A stretch of DNA of 64,000 nt from Enterococcus columbae DSM 7374 = ATCC 51263 (GTDB lineage Bacteria; Bacillota; Bacilli; Lactobacillales; Enterococcaceae). Made by a program: the position numbers and the translations under genes. The stretch covers positions 164,202 to 228,201 of the forward strand of contig NZ_KE136350.1 of NCBI RefSeq assembly GCF_000406925.1. The letters run 5' to 3'. A model generated the notes under the pieces. It saw only the letters and a list, made by a program, of their open reading frames with translations, did no database searches and was not told the DNA's origin. Of the stretch, positions 48,531-57,792 are shown piece after piece (positions within the stretch are counted from its first letter, which is position 1; each line of letters begins with the position of its first letter).

Positions 48531-48698
48531 TTTGAGATAATCCTCTTTTCTATTCTCTTTAATTAAGTAAATAAAATTAGTAGTAGTAGTAGAGCTGTTA
48601 GTATTGTGGATAACTAACGCCTAAACTAGATAAGATAAGGTTTTCCACTTGTGGAAAAGTTGTGGATATCTTTTTTCTTTTTGCTAAGGTTGTCCACA
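48531..48698. other. oriC part 2 (incC-like): DnaA boxes, DnaA-trios and AT-rich unwinding region
   Basis: On the minus strand: TTATCCACA (48605-48613), a 12-base spacer, then five CTA triplets (plus-strand TAGx5 at 48578-48592), followed by AT-rich sequence to dnaN. Further boxes: TGTGGAAAA 48650, TGTGGATAT 48661, TTGTCCACA 48690. This matches the Bacillus basal unwinding layout. Confidence 0.85.
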
Positions 48699-50045
48699 CT
48701 AGCCTTGAAGCAGATTTTTGATTTCTGAAACTTCATTTTGTAAGGTCGTATTGACAGCGAGTAGCTGTTGAATTTTTTCGTGAGCGTGAATCACTGTTGT
48801 ATGATCCTTCCCACCAAATTCAGCACCAATTTTTGGTAAGGAACTATCCGTTAATTCTCTAGCTAGATACATAGCAATTTGTCGAGGTACGACAATACTT
48901 TTTACCCGTTTCTTCCCTTTTAAGTCTTTTACTTGTATATGGTAGAATTTTGCCACCTGTTCTTGAATTTCTTTGATGGTTACTTGGGCTAATGGTTGGC
49001 TATTTTTCAATGCTTTTAATGCTTCTGCCGCTAAACTAGTTGTAATATCAACGTTTTGCATAGTTGCAAAGGCTTGAACACGGACCAATGCGCCTTCAAG
49101 CTCACGGATATTAGAATCGATTTGACCAGCGATGTAGCTTAAAGTATCATCTGGAATTTCTAGATTTTCTGCTTCAGCTTTTTTGCGTAAAATAGCCGTT
49201 CTTGTTTCTAAATCAGGTGGGGTAATATCAACTGACAGTCCCCAAGCAAAGCGTGAAACCAAACGTTCCGGTAAGGTTGGAATTTCGTTAGGTAGACGGT
49301 CACTTGTGAGGACAATCTGTTTATTGTTGCGATAGAGCTCTTCAAATGTATTGAAAAATTCCTCTTGTGTCCCTTCTCGATTCACTAAAAATTGAATATC
49401 ATCGACTAACAAAAGGTCAACTGTGCGATATTCATTACGAAAATCTTCCATTCTATTCTTTTGAATTGAATTGATGAAATCATTGGTAAAGTTTTCGCTA
49501 CTTACATATTTAATTTTTGCATTTGGCCGTTCACTTAAAATTTGATGACCAATCGCGTGCATCAAGTGAGTTTTCCCTAAACCAACACCACCATAGAAAA
49601 AGAGTGGATTATAAATGGTTCCAGGATCATCTGCGACCACTAAAGCAGCGGCATGGGCCATTTGATTTCCCTTACCAATGACAAACGTATCAAAGGTATA
49701 TTTAGGATTTAACATATTTTTATCGGTTTTGGCCGCTTCCGTTTTTTCTTGTGCTTTTGGTTTAGGCGCAGGTGCTTCTTTTTGATTAGCTGCCTGTTCA
49801 TCTGGCGTAGTAAATACCGGAATAACGTCAGTTTCATAGAGCATATAACCAACTTCAACGATTTTGGCCGCTAAATTTTTAGTCCAAAAGGTAATATGTA
49901 GTTGACTAGGTAATTCAATGAGTAATTGATAATTCTTAAATGAGATGGGACGGGCACTTTCAATCCAAGTTCGATAGCTTAAAGCCCCAAGTTCTGTTTT
50001 GTAAGTTTTTAGCAGCTCCTGCCAAAATTCTTCAAGTGAGGGCAT
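48699..50045 (-). CDS. dnaA: Chromosomal replication initiator protein DnaA
   Basis: 448 residues. Domain I has MPSLEEFWQELLKTYK. Domain III is AAA+ (Walker A GGVGLGKTHLM, Walker B LLLVDDIQFL). Domain IV is a DNA-binding helix-turn-helix ending in GGKDHTTVIHAHEKI. ATG at 50045 follows AGGAGG; the longer opening to 50117 lacks a site. Flanked on both sides by DnaA-box clusters. Confidence 0.97.
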   Translation of the reverse strand: MPSLEEFWQELLKTYKTELGALSYRTWIESARPISFKNYQLLIELPSQLHITFWTKNLAAKIVEVGYMLYETDVIPVFTTPDEQAANQKEAPAPKPKAQEKTEAAKTDKNMLNPKYTFDTFVIGKGNQMAHAAALVVADDPGTIYNPLFFYGGVGLGKTHLMHAIGHQILSERPNAKIKYVSSENFTNDFINSIQKNRMEDFRNEYRTVDLLLVDDIQFLVNREGTQEEFFNTFEELYRNNKQIVLTSDRLPNEIPTLPERLVSRFAWGLSVDITPPDLETRTAILRKKAEAENLEIPDDTLSYIAGQIDSNIRELEGALVRVQAFATMQNVDITTSLAAEALKALKNSQPLAQVTIKEIQEQVAKFYHIQVKDLKGKKRVKSIVVPRQIAMYLARELTDSSLPKIGAEFGGKDHTTVIHAHEKIQQLLAVNTTLQNEVSEIKNLLQG

Positions 50046-50470
50046 GCTCCCGATCCTCCTAAAAATAGAATAATTGTGAATAAGTATAATGTACCATGTA
50101 AACAAAAAGTTTTCCACAATAACTAGATTAAAAATTTTTCACAAAATTGTAAAATTGTGTAAAACTTTATCGACAATAAGGATAATTATTTATCCACAAA
50201 CGATGAAATTCTGTGGATATCGGCTTTTTAAAATCATTTTTCCACAGAAGGTAGGTGAAGGTTATAATGCTTTATATCAAGGAATTGAATACTTTTATCC
50301 ACAACTTTAAAAACGTATGTGGATAAATCTATACACACCTGTTTTTATGTGGATAACCTGTTTACAAGGATGTGGATGCTCGTTTTGTGGAAAACTCTTT
50401 TTACACAAAAAATTCGACAAATTTTTTAGCAATTGTGGAAAAGTTGGCTAGAAAAACTTGTTTTTTACTA
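50046..50470. other. oriC part 1: DnaA-box cluster upstream of dnaA
   Basis: Four perfect boxes: TTATCCACA at 50190 and 50295, TGTGGATAA at 50318 and 50348. One- or two-mismatch boxes start at 50110, 50135, 50212, 50238, 50371, 50386, 50399 and 50434. Very AT-rich, no gene. Confidence 0.92.
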
Positions 50471-50491
50471 CTGATATTCGTAAAATAGCAG

Positions 50492-50520
50492 TTGACAAAA
50501 GCTATAGGTACTCGTTATAC
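50492..50520 (+). promoter_or_regulatory. Sigma-A promoter of rpmH
   Basis: TTGACA (50492-50497), 17 bases, TTATAC (50515-50520). Confidence 0.7.
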
Positions 50521-50574
50521 TTAAAAGGTATGTCGTAAGTAAAAAATTAGTTCTCTATTTTGGAGGTGGAATAA

Positions 50575-50709
50575 ATGAAAAGAACTTATCAACCAAATAA
50601 ACGTAAACGTCAAAAAGTTCACGGATTCCGTAAACGTATGAGTACAAAAAATGGACGTCGTGTATTAGCTAACCGTCGTCGTAAAGGCAGAAAAGTATTA
50701 GCTGCTTAA
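50575..50709 (+). CDS. rpmH: 50S ribosomal protein L34
   Basis: 44 residues, [19 protein letters not shown] through [17 protein letters not shown], the invariant L34 sequence. TGGAGGTGG lies before the ATG. First gene on the right of oriC, in the standard rpmH-rnpA-yidC-khpB order. Confidence 0.98.
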   Translation: MKRTYQPNKRKRQKVHGFRKRMSTKNGRRVLANRRRKGRKVLAA

Positions 50710-50710
50710 G

Positions 50711-50738
50711 CCACTGAAAGTCAGTGGTCTTTTTTTTA
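50711..50738 (+). terminator. Terminator after rpmH
   Basis: CCACTGA/TCAGTGG with a 3-nt loop and eight Ts. Confidence 0.9.
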
Positions 50739-50828
50739 TCCTTTTTTGCGATAAATGGATGAAGATTAGGTAACAGATATGGTATTATGAAATGGTGAGT
50801 AAGATATAAAGGAATTGATGAAGGCAAC

Positions 50829-51179
50829 ATGAAGAAATCTTATCGAGTAAAAAAAGAAACGGATTTTCAACGTGTTTTCCAGCAAGGAACTTCCTATGCT
50901 AATCGAAGGTTTGTGGTATATGTTTTGCCTAAGCCTGAGCAAAAGCATTTTCGTATAGGAATCTCTGTTGGTAAAAAGGTTGGCAATGCGGTAACTAGAA
51001 ATGCGGTAAAACGAAAAATAAGAGCTTGCGTTTTTCAGATGAAAGATCAATTAGTAAGCGAAATGGATTTTATCGTTATTGCACGTCAATCCACGGCTGA
51101 ATTAAGTTCTACAGAAGTCTACTCAAATTTACAGCATGTATTTAAGCTGGCAAAAATATTTAATGAAACTGAGCAATAG
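50829..51179 (+). CDS. rnpA: Ribonuclease P protein component
   Basis: 116 residues. Protein subunit that helps the RNase P RNA mature tRNA 5' ends. Shows FQRVFQQGTSYANRRFVVYVL and the RNR motif VGNAVTRNAVKRKIRA. Upstream of yidC, 15 bases apart. Confidence 0.96.
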   Translation: MKKSYRVKKETDFQRVFQQGTSYANRRFVVYVLPKPEQKHFRIGISVGKKVGNAVTRNAVKRKIRACVFQMKDQLVSEMDFIVIARQSTAELSSTEVYSNLQHVFKLAKIFNETEQ

Positions 51180-51194
51180 AAAGGAATTTGTGTA

Positions 51195-52010
51195 GTGAAA
51201 AAAAGAAAGCGTATCATTTTACTGATGGGCTTAATGTCTGTAGTTTTATTTTTAAGTGCTTGTGGGACGAGTGAAGTATCTGCCCAGAGTACAGGCATTT
51301 GGGATCGGTATATTGTTTATTATTTTGCTAAAGCAATTGAGTTTTTATCTTTTGGGAATACGGGAATTGGGATTATCCTATTTACATTAATTATTCGCTT
51401 GCTACTTTTCCCATTGATGAGCTTCCAGATGAAGAGTATGCAAAAGATGCAAGATTTGCAGCCTCAGCTAAAAGCGCTGCAAGAAAAATATGCGTCGAAA
51501 GATTTAGAAACCCAAAATAAATTAAGAGAAGAAACCCAACGTCTATATGCTGAAAATGGCGCAAATCCTTATCTGGGCTGTCTACCATTATTGGTGCAGC
51601 TGCCTATTTTAACGGCTCTTTGGCAGGCCATTTCAAGAGTGCCTGCGTTGCAACAGGGGCATTTTCTATGGTTGCAATTAGGTCAGAAAGATCCTTATTA
51701 TATTTTGCCAATTTTAGCAGCTGTTTTTACTTTTGCGAGTATGTATCTATCCAATATGAGCCAAGTACAGTCTAATCCAAGTATGAAGATTATGACATAC
51801 TTTATGCCTTTTATGATTCTAGCGATGGGGGTTAATCTTGCTAGTGGGGTTTCCTTGTACTGGGCAGTGTCCAATGCCTTTCAAGTAGTCCAAACCTTAT
51901 TAATCAACAATCCATTTAAGATTAAAAAGGAACGTGAAGAAAAGCTTAGAGCGGAACGTGCGAAAAAACGTGAATTACAAAAAGCAATGCGTAAAAAATT
52001 AAAGAAATAA
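51195..52010 (+). CDS. yidC: Membrane protein insertase YidC/OxaA lipoprotein
   Basis: 271 residues: signal with lipobox LSAC (about residue 23), then five helices (FTLIIRLLLFPLMSFQMKSM, NPYLGCLPLLVQLPILTAL) and a basic C-terminal tail (KKRELQKAMRKKLKK) that contacts ribosomes. Inserts membrane proteins with SecYEG. GTG start with AAAGGA before it. Confidence 0.95.
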   Translation: MKKRKRIILLMGLMSVVLFLSACGTSEVSAQSTGIWDRYIVYYFAKAIEFLSFGNTGIGIILFTLIIRLLLFPLMSFQMKSMQKMQDLQPQLKALQEKYASKDLETQNKLREETQRLYAENGANPYLGCLPLLVQLPILTALWQAISRVPALQQGHFLWLQLGQKDPYYILPILAAVFTFASMYLSNMSQVQSNPSMKIMTYFMPFMILAMGVNLASGVSLYWAVSNAFQVVQTLLINNPFKIKKEREEKLRAERAKKRELQKAMRKKLKK

Positions 52011-52039
52011 AAAGTGAGTGAGAAAGAGGGATTTGGAGT

Positions 52040-52849
52040 ATGGCAATTTATGTCGGTGCAAACGTCCAAGAAGCGATTCAAATTGGTTTAAATGACTTGA
52101 ATTTGACGAAAGAGCAGGTCACAATTGAAATTTTAGATGAAGGTAAAAAAGGCTTTCTTGGTATGGGGAGAAAAAATGCGCAAGTTAAGCTTACCCCTAA
52201 ACAAACAGCTGTAGTTGCCAAAGAACAACCACTTAGTCAACCTGAGGCTAAGACAGCTGACAAAGAAGAGGTAGCCGCAGTAGCAGAACCTGAACACAAA
52301 ACAGCAAATACAGCTTCTCCAGCAGCTACAGAGCCTTTAACAACAGAGCCAGCTGTTGAAGAAGTGGTTTTAGAAAATGAAGGCTTAGATGATGAAGAAG
52401 CCTTGAAAAAAGTTGCCTTATACTTAACGCAAGTGACTCAAAAATTAGGTGCGCCAGCGTTAGTGAAGATGAAACGCGAGGATGGTTTAATCATTTTCCA
52501 ATTAGAGACTAAAAAACAAGGGATTTTAATTGGAAAGCATGGGAAAACGTTAAATGCATTGCAATATTTGGTGCAAGTATATGTTCATCGTATTGCAACG
52601 AACAAGTTATCCGTTGTTTTAAATGTGGGTGACTACCGTGAAAAACGGCAAGCGATTTTACAACGTTTAGCTGATAAAACAGCAGAAAAGGTTAAACGGA
52701 CAGGTCGACCAGTTTTCTTAGAACCAATGCCAGCCTTTGAGCGCAAGCAAATTCATGCAGCTTTAAGTAAGGTTGAATACGTTCAAACTCATTCAGAAGG
52801 CGATGAACCATTCCGCTATTTAGTGGTTGAACCAGTAAAAACCATCTAA
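52040..52849 (+). CDS. khpB: RNA-binding protein KhpB (Jag)
   Basis: 269 residues: Jag-N domain (MAIYVGANVQEAIQIGLNDL to LGMGRKNAQV), an acidic Ala/Glu/Thr-rich linker (about 55-125), a KH domain (GILIGKHGKTLNALQYL) and an R3H domain near the end. Works with KhpA as an RNA chaperone influencing cell elongation. Last gene before a strong terminator. Confidence 0.94.
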   Translation: MAIYVGANVQEAIQIGLNDLNLTKEQVTIEILDEGKKGFLGMGRKNAQVKLTPKQTAVVAKEQPLSQPEAKTADKEEVAAVAEPEHKTANTASPAATEPLTTEPAVEEVVLENEGLDDEEALKKVALYLTQVTQKLGAPALVKMKREDGLIIFQLETKKQGILIGKHGKTLNALQYLVQVYVHRIATNKLSVVLNVGDYREKRQAILQRLADKTAEKVKRTGRPVFLEPMPAFERKQIHAALSKVEYVQTHSEGDEPFRYLVVEPVKTI

Positions 52850-52957
52850 AAATTTTGACTTTTATTTTCTATGATGATTTGACATTTATTTAAAAAATCA
52901 GTATATTCATAGGGTAATCATTCTTATCAATTGAATGGAAGTTCTTTCTATTCAAAT

Positions 52958-53000
52958 AAAAAAGAGGAGCGCACTTAAGTTGGTGTGTTCCTCTTTTTTT
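52958..53000 (+). terminator. Terminator after khpB
   Basis: AAAAAAGAGGA-CGCAC pairs with GTG-G-TCCTCTTTTTTT (small bulges), followed by Ts. Confidence 0.85.
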
Positions 53001-53141
53001 AGCTAAAGCTACTTAGAAAATGCCAGCTATCAATCAAGCAGTTGATCAAAAGGCAGATGCCGCTAAATCGCTAAGGAAATGGCGATAGAACTATGCTATA
53101 ATGATAAAAAAGACTAGCTTTAGTGGATAGGAGATGTCTGG

Positions 53142-53336
53142 ATGAAAAGAGAAGTGCTAATTTCATTTTTAACTATTTTATTGTTTGAATTGATGGTAAC
53201 TGCCGGTATCTACAACAGTATTCAAGTAAAAAGTCGCTGGTTTGTCTTGGTGATGATACTATTATTAGTTATTTGTACCTTACTACAGTGGTTTAGAATC
53301 GTCCGCTTTATTAATAAAAATGAAAATAAACGTTAA
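53142..53336 (+). CDS. Small two-helix membrane protein, hypothetical
   Basis: 64 residues, not recognised. Two hydrophobic segments (LISFLTILLFELMVTAGIY and WFVLVMILLLVICTLLQWF) separated by a short basic loop; basic tail NKNENKR. GGAG lies nine bases before the ATG and a terminator follows, which supports a real gene. Confidence 0.6.
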   Translation: MKREVLISFLTILLFELMVTAGIYNSIQVKSRWFVLVMILLLVICTLLQWFRIVRFINKNENKR

Positions 53337-53378
53337 AAAAAACAGAGGGGAACATTTTTTGTTGTTTTCCTCTGTTTT
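53337..53378. terminator. Terminator between the small membrane protein and YbjQ-like genes
   Basis: AAAACAGAGG/CCTCTGTTTT with an inner AACA/TGTT, flanked by A and T runs. Confidence 0.85.
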
Positions 53379-53390
53379 AATTTTTTAATA

Positions 53391-53714
53391 TTAACCAATC
53401 GTGGTTTGGGTATATTGGACGATGGTTCCATAAGCGAAAATTTTAATATATTTATGTTCGCCGTCATTAATGTGATTATGATCAAAATGACAGTTAATCA
53501 CAGCGCTCGCACCATAGCTGGCCGCTCGCTCTTTTAGCTGTTGTTTGACACCAGATAACAGCTCATTCAAATCACTTGACTCATTAAAGACGTCTAAATC
53601 GAAGGTCTCTGTCGCAAAAGCGATATCGCGAACAATGTACGGACGATTCACATTTCCAGTCGACAATAAAATCTCTTTGACATAATAATCTTGGTTTTGT
53701 TCATGTGTACTCAT
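53391..53714 (-). CDS. YbjQ-like (UPF0145/heavy-metal-binding domain) protein, tentative
   Basis: 107 residues. The pattern KERAASYGASAVINCHFD followed by a late AYGTIVQY resembles the A..LGADAVIGV...YGTAV of the YbjQ family, whose role is unknown. It is on the minus strand in an otherwise plus-strand region. AGGGA lies before the ATG. Confidence 0.55.
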   Translation of the reverse strand: MSTHEQNQDYYVKEILLSTGNVNRPYIVRDIAFATETFDLDVFNESSDLNELLSGVKQQLKERAASYGASAVINCHFDHNHINDGEHKYIKIFAYGTIVQYTQTTIG

Positions 53715-53842
53715 AACAAATCCCTCATTTCCTTCTAGTTATCTTTATTTTACACGAAAACAGCGAAAAAAGCACGCTAAGCCCTTGCTTTCAAGCATAA
53801 AATGTGCTAACCTATGACGTGAATTGAATCAGACAAGCAGTC

Positions 53843-53899
53843 AAAGTGCTCGTCTACCTATTAATTGCTAAAATCAATAGGTGGAGTGGGCACTTTTTA
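53843..53899 (+). repeat. Hairpin preceding array 4
   Basis: AAAGTGC/GCACTTT outer and ACCTATT/AATAGGT inner stems with a symmetrical internal loop, followed by T-rich sequence. No plus-strand gene precedes it, so it is more likely part of the repeat family than a terminator. Confidence 0.5.
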
Positions 53900-53903
53900 T
53901 ATT

Positions 53904-54050
53904 AAGGATGTGAGACGGGTTGAACAGCTCCGAGCAGCTAAGATTGTCCGGAATGGTAGGAAAATCAGAAATATTTCAAGATTTTCCTAGCCAGGCCGGC
54001 TTAGATGCTGAGGAGCTGCCCGTCGAACACAGATTGGTACAAGGATGTGA
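53904..54050 (+). repeat. Array 4: half-linker, hairpin unit F and linker
   Basis: AAGGATGTGA (53904-53913), unit F (53914-54025) with GACGGG/CCCGTC, CAGCTCC/GGAGCTG, TCCGG/CCGG and AGGAAAATC/GATTTTCCT pairings, then linker 54026-54050. Confidence 0.87.
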
Positions 54051-54186
54051 AGTAGCTTGCTCAGACATGAGAAAATTTGAGTGTTACTCGCCGTTTGAAA
54101 AATGAATGATTTTAAAATTTTTTCAAACGACGAGGCAAATTTTCCGAGTAGCTAGTCGTTAGACACAGATTGCTCCAAGGATGTGA
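54051..54186 (+). repeat. Array 4: hairpin unit B (mosaic) and linker
   Basis: The first 27 bases equal the start of unit C. From GAGAAAATTTGAGTG on, it equals unit A apart from one inserted A and one substitution. The outer arms no longer pair, as expected after a crossover between units. Linker 54163-54186. Confidence 0.85.
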
Positions 54187-54345
54187 AGCAAGTCGCTCAA
54201 CTCCAAGCAAATAAGCATAGTCTGGCGGTAAAATCCACAATGGTTAAAGATTTTCCTAACCAGACAAGCTTATTTGACGAAGGAGTTACTTGCTGAACAC
54301 AGATTGCTCCAAGGATGTGATGCGACTGGTCAGCCATGAGCGGAT
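54187..54345 (+). repeat. Array 4: hairpin unit G, linker and truncated E-type end
   Basis: Unit G (54187-54295) pairs AGCAAGT/ACTTGCT, AACTCC/GGAGTT, AAATAAGC/GCTTATTT and GTCTGG/CCAGAC. Linker 54296-54320. The tail TGCGACTGGTCAGCCATGAG matches the start of unit E, then breaks off. Confidence 0.87.
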
Positions 54346-54431
54346 TTCCTCTTGGTATAAGGGAGTAGTTACCTTGTTTGCTTGTCTATTTTTAGTATGT
54401 AGTCGGTTATTTAAAATTAATGGAGGGACTT

Positions 54432-55829
54432 ATGAATCAGATTACCAAAGAATTTGATACGATTGCGGCGATTTCGACAGCTCCTGGTGAGGGGGCGATT
54501 AGCATTGTGCGTTTAAGTGGTAGCGAAGCGCTAGCGATTGCCGATCAAGTATTTGTTGCGGGAAAAAAACAATTATCAGCGGTTGAAAGTCATACGCTTC
54601 ACTATGGTCATATTCATGATAAAGAGCGTAATCAGGTATTAGATGAAGTAATGGTAGCGGTGATGCGTGCGCCAAAAACCTTTACCCGAGAAGATGTCGT
54701 TGAGATTAACTGTCATGGTGGGATGGTGGTTACGAATAAAATTTTGCAATTACTCTTAAGAAAAGGAGCGCGTTTAGCCGAGCCGGGTGAATTTACCAAA
54801 CGAGCCTTTTTAAATGGTCGCATGGATTTATCACAAGCAGAAGCGGTGATGGATTTAATTCATGCCAAAACAGATAAGGCGATGCAATTAGCGATGAACC
54901 AATTAGATGGTCGCTTATCACAGTTAATTAGAAAGCTACGTCAAGAAATATTAGAGACTTTAGCACAAGTTGAAGTGAATATTGATTATCCTGAGTATGA
55001 TGATGTGGAAGAAATGACGAGCCAGTTGATGTTTGCTAATGCTAAGCAGGTCGAAGCCGAAATTATCCGCTTATTATCGACAGCTAATCAAGGTAAAATT
55101 TTACGCGATGGTTTAAAAACGGCGATTATTGGTCGACCAAATGTTGGAAAATCTAGTCTATTAAATTATTTATTGGATGAAGAAAAAGCGATTGTTACGG
55201 ATATTGCTGGCACCACCCGCGATGTTATCGAAGAATATGTCAATGTCAATGGGGTGCCATTAAAATTAGTCGATACAGCAGGGATTCGTGAAACACAAGA
55301 TATTGTCGAACAGATTGGTGTCGAGCGTAGTAAAAAAGCGCTAGCTGAGGCTGATTTAGTGTTGTTGGTGTTAAATCAAAGCGAGGCCTTATCGCCAGCT
55401 GATATCGAGCTATTAGAGATGACTACTAAGAGCAAACGGATTATTCTGTTAAATAAAACCGATTTACCAAGTCAGTTAAATCGTGAAGAGCTTGAAAAAT
55501 ATCGTCAGGATAGCCCAATTTTTGCTATCTCAGTGCTTGCACAAGCTGGCTTAGATCAATTAGAACAAGCGATTAGCGATTTATTCTTTGCCGGTCAGAC
55601 AAGCCAAAAGGATGCTTCCTACTTGTCTAATTCACGTCATATCGCTTTATTAGAACAAGCGCAAATGGCCCTACAAGAAGTGCAGACAGGCATTGAGGCA
55701 GGGATGCCGGTGGATTTAGTTCAAATGGATTTAACGCGCTGTTGGGATTTATTAGGCGAAATCATCGGTGAAAGTGTTCAGGATGAATTAATCACTCAGC
55801 TATTTAGTCAATTTTGTTTAGGAAAATAA
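54432..55829 (+). CDS. mnmE: tRNA modification GTPase MnmE
   Basis: 465 residues: folate-binding N-domain ([21 protein letters not shown]), helical domain, and an inserted G domain ([31 protein letters not shown]). C-terminal FCLGK carries the catalytic cysteine. With MnmG it installs the xm5 group on wobble uridine. ATG at 54432 follows GGAGGG; the frame opening at 54420 lacks a site. Confidence 0.97.
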   Translation: MNQITKEFDTIAAISTAPGEGAISIVRLSGSEALAIADQVFVAGKKQLSAVESHTLHYGHIHDKERNQVLDEVMVAVMRAPKTFTREDVVEINCHGGMVVTNKILQLLLRKGARLAEPGEFTKRAFLNGRMDLSQAEAVMDLIHAKTDKAMQLAMNQLDGRLSQLIRKLRQEILETLAQVEVNIDYPEYDDVEEMTSQLMFANAKQVEAEIIRLLSTANQGKILRDGLKTAIIGRPNVGKSSLLNYLLDEEKAIVTDIAGTTRDVIEEYVNVNGVPLKLVDTAGIRETQDIVEQIGVERSKKALAEADLVLLVLNQSEALSPADIELLEMTTKSKRIILLNKTDLPSQLNREELEKYRQDSPIFAISVLAQAGLDQLEQAISDLFFAGQTSQKDASYLSNSRHIALLEQAQMALQEVQTGIEAGMPVDLVQMDLTRCWDLLGEIIGESVQDELITQLFSQFCLGK

Positions 55830-55845
55830 TCAGAGGAGAAAAAAC

Positions 55846-57747
55846 ATGGAAGAATATCAAGCAGATCAATATGATGTTATCGTTGTAGGTGCCGGTCATG
55901 CCGGCTGTGAGGCAGCTTTGGCCAGTAGCCGAATGGGCAATAAGACTTTATTAATCACCATTAATTTAGATATGGTCGCTTTTATGCCTTGTAATCCCTC
56001 GGTTGGTGGACCAGCCAAAGGGGTAGTCGTACGTGAGATTGATGCCCTAGGTGGGGAAATGGGGAAAAATATTGATAAAACCTATATTCAAATGCGCATG
56101 TTAAATACTGGAAAAGGCCCAGCTGTTCGAGCATTACGTGCACAGGCGGATAAACATGCTTACCATCGTGCGATGAAATATACCATTGAGCAAGAGCCTA
56201 ATTTGACCTTGCGTCAAGGCATTGTTGAACGTTTAATTGTTGAAGATAATGTTTGTAAAGGGGTAGTCACCTCAACTGGTGCACGCTATGGGGCTAAAGC
56301 AGTGGTTATTACCACTGGAACTGCTTTACGTGGTGAAATTATCATTGGTGAATTGAAATATTCTTCTGGTCCAAACAATTCACAGCCATCTATTGGATTA
56401 GCGGATCATTTGAAGGAATTAGGTTTAGAGATTACTCGTTTTAAAACAGGTACCCCTCCACGAGTAAAATCAAGTACCATTGATTACTCAGTGACTGAAA
56501 TCCAACCAGGCGATACAACACCCAATCATTTTAGCTTCTCTACGCCAGATAGTGCCTATAAACAAGATCAAGTACCTTGTTGGTTAACCTATACCAATAA
56601 ACGCACGCATGAAATTATCGAGGAAAATCTGCATCGTGCACCGATGTTTACTGGTATTGTTAAAGGGGTAGGTGCTAGATATTGCCCATCAATTGAAGAT
56701 AAGATTGTTCGTTTTAACGACAAACCAAGACATCAGCTTTTCTTAGAACCAGAGGGCTTGGATAATGAAGAAATTTACGTTCAAGGCTTTTCAACCTCAT
56801 TGCCAGAAGATGTCCAATTAAAAATGCTTCATTCAATCGCCGGTTTAGAAAAAGCAGAAATGATGCGTACGGGTTATGCGATTGAATATGATGTTGTGGT
56901 CCCTCATCAATTGCGTCCAACTTTGGAAACGAAAAAAATTGCTAATTTATTTACAGCTGGTCAAACAAATGGTACGAGTGGTTATGAAGAAGCGGCTGGT
57001 CAAGGATTAATTGCAGGGATTAATGCGGCCTTAAAGGTGCAAGGGAAAGAACCTTTTGTATTAAAACGTAGCGATGGATACATTGGAGTGATGATTGATG
57101 ATTTAGTCACCAAGGGTACCAATGAACCTTATCGTTTGTTGACTTCTCGTGCGGAATATCGTTTGATTTTACGTCACGATAACGCGGATTTCCGATTAAC
57201 TGAAATGGGTCATACGATTGGCTTAGTTAAAGAAGAACAATATCAAGCCTTCTTAGCTAAAAAAGAAAAAGTCGAAGCTGAAATTGCTCGCTTAGAACAC
57301 CTTCGTTTGAAACCAACCAAGGAAATTCAAGCCTTTCTAGCCACTAAAGAAGCAGCACCATTAAAAGATGGCGTGATTGCCAAAGAATTTTTACGTCGTC
57401 CAGAAGTCAGCTACTTAGAATTATGTCAATTTTTACCTGAAGGCCCAAGTTTAACCAATAAAGAAATTGAACAAATTGAAATTCAAGTGAAGTATGAAGG
57501 CTATATCAAAAAAGCCTTAGAAAAAGTTGAAAAATTAAAACGTATGGAAGAAAAACGGATTCCAGAAAATATCGATTATGATGCAATCAATAGTTTGGCA
57601 ACAGAAGCGCGGCAAAAGCTAAACAAAATTCGCCCAGAAACCATTGCCCAAGCAAGTCGGATTAGTGGAGTCAATCCATCTGATATTTCTATCTTGATGG
57701 TTTATATCGAACAAGGCAAGATTGCTAAAATTCAAGAAAATGCTTAA
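55846..57747 (+). CDS. mnmG: tRNA uridine 5-carboxymethylaminomethyl modification enzyme MnmG
   Basis: 633 residues: N-terminal FAD-binding [24 protein letters not shown], the conserved TGTPPRV and [18 protein letters not shown], and a helical C-terminal domain. Partner of MnmE, 16 bases downstream of it. The parAB/noc/rsmG genes that often follow in enterococci are not here. Confidence 0.97.
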   Translation: MEEYQADQYDVIVVGAGHAGCEAALASSRMGNKTLLITINLDMVAFMPCNPSVGGPAKGVVVREIDALGGEMGKNIDKTYIQMRMLNTGKGPAVRALRAQADKHAYHRAMKYTIEQEPNLTLRQGIVERLIVEDNVCKGVVTSTGARYGAKAVVITTGTALRGEIIIGELKYSSGPNNSQPSIGLADHLKELGLEITRFKTGTPPRVKSSTIDYSVTEIQPGDTTPNHFSFSTPDSAYKQDQVPCWLTYTNKRTHEIIEENLHRAPMFTGIVKGVGARYCPSIEDKIVRFNDKPRHQLFLEPEGLDNEEIYVQGFSTSLPEDVQLKMLHSIAGLEKAEMMRTGYAIEYDVVVPHQLRPTLETKKIANLFTAGQTNGTSGYEEAAGQGLIAGINAALKVQGKEPFVLKRSDGYIGVMIDDLVTKGTNEPYRLLTSRAEYRLILRHDNADFRLTEMGHTIGLVKEEQYQAFLAKKEKVEAEIARLEHLRLKPTKEIQAFLATKEAAPLKDGVIAKEFLRRPEVSYLELCQFLPEGPSLTNKEIEQIEIQVKYEGYIKKALEKVEKLKRMEEKRIPENIDYDAINSLATEARQKLNKIRPETIAQASRISGVNPSDISILMVYIEQGKIAKIQENA

Positions 57748-57792
57748 AAAAATCGTCAGGCTTTGCCAAGAGGCAGCGCCTGACGATTTTTT
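57747..57792. terminator. Bidirectional terminator after mnmG
   Basis: AATCGTCAGGC/GCCTGACGATT core extended by A and T runs, between the convergent mnmG and citP remnant. Confidence 0.9.

Noticed and set aside
53920-54105. 61-codon plus-strand reading frame.
   Set aside because: It lies wholly across hairpin units F and B; no family resemblance and no independent ribosome site.
53904-54345. CRISPR array (short conserved repeats separated by longer spacers).
   Set aside because: The spacers are about 110 nt, palindromic and shared between arrays, and no cas genes are present.
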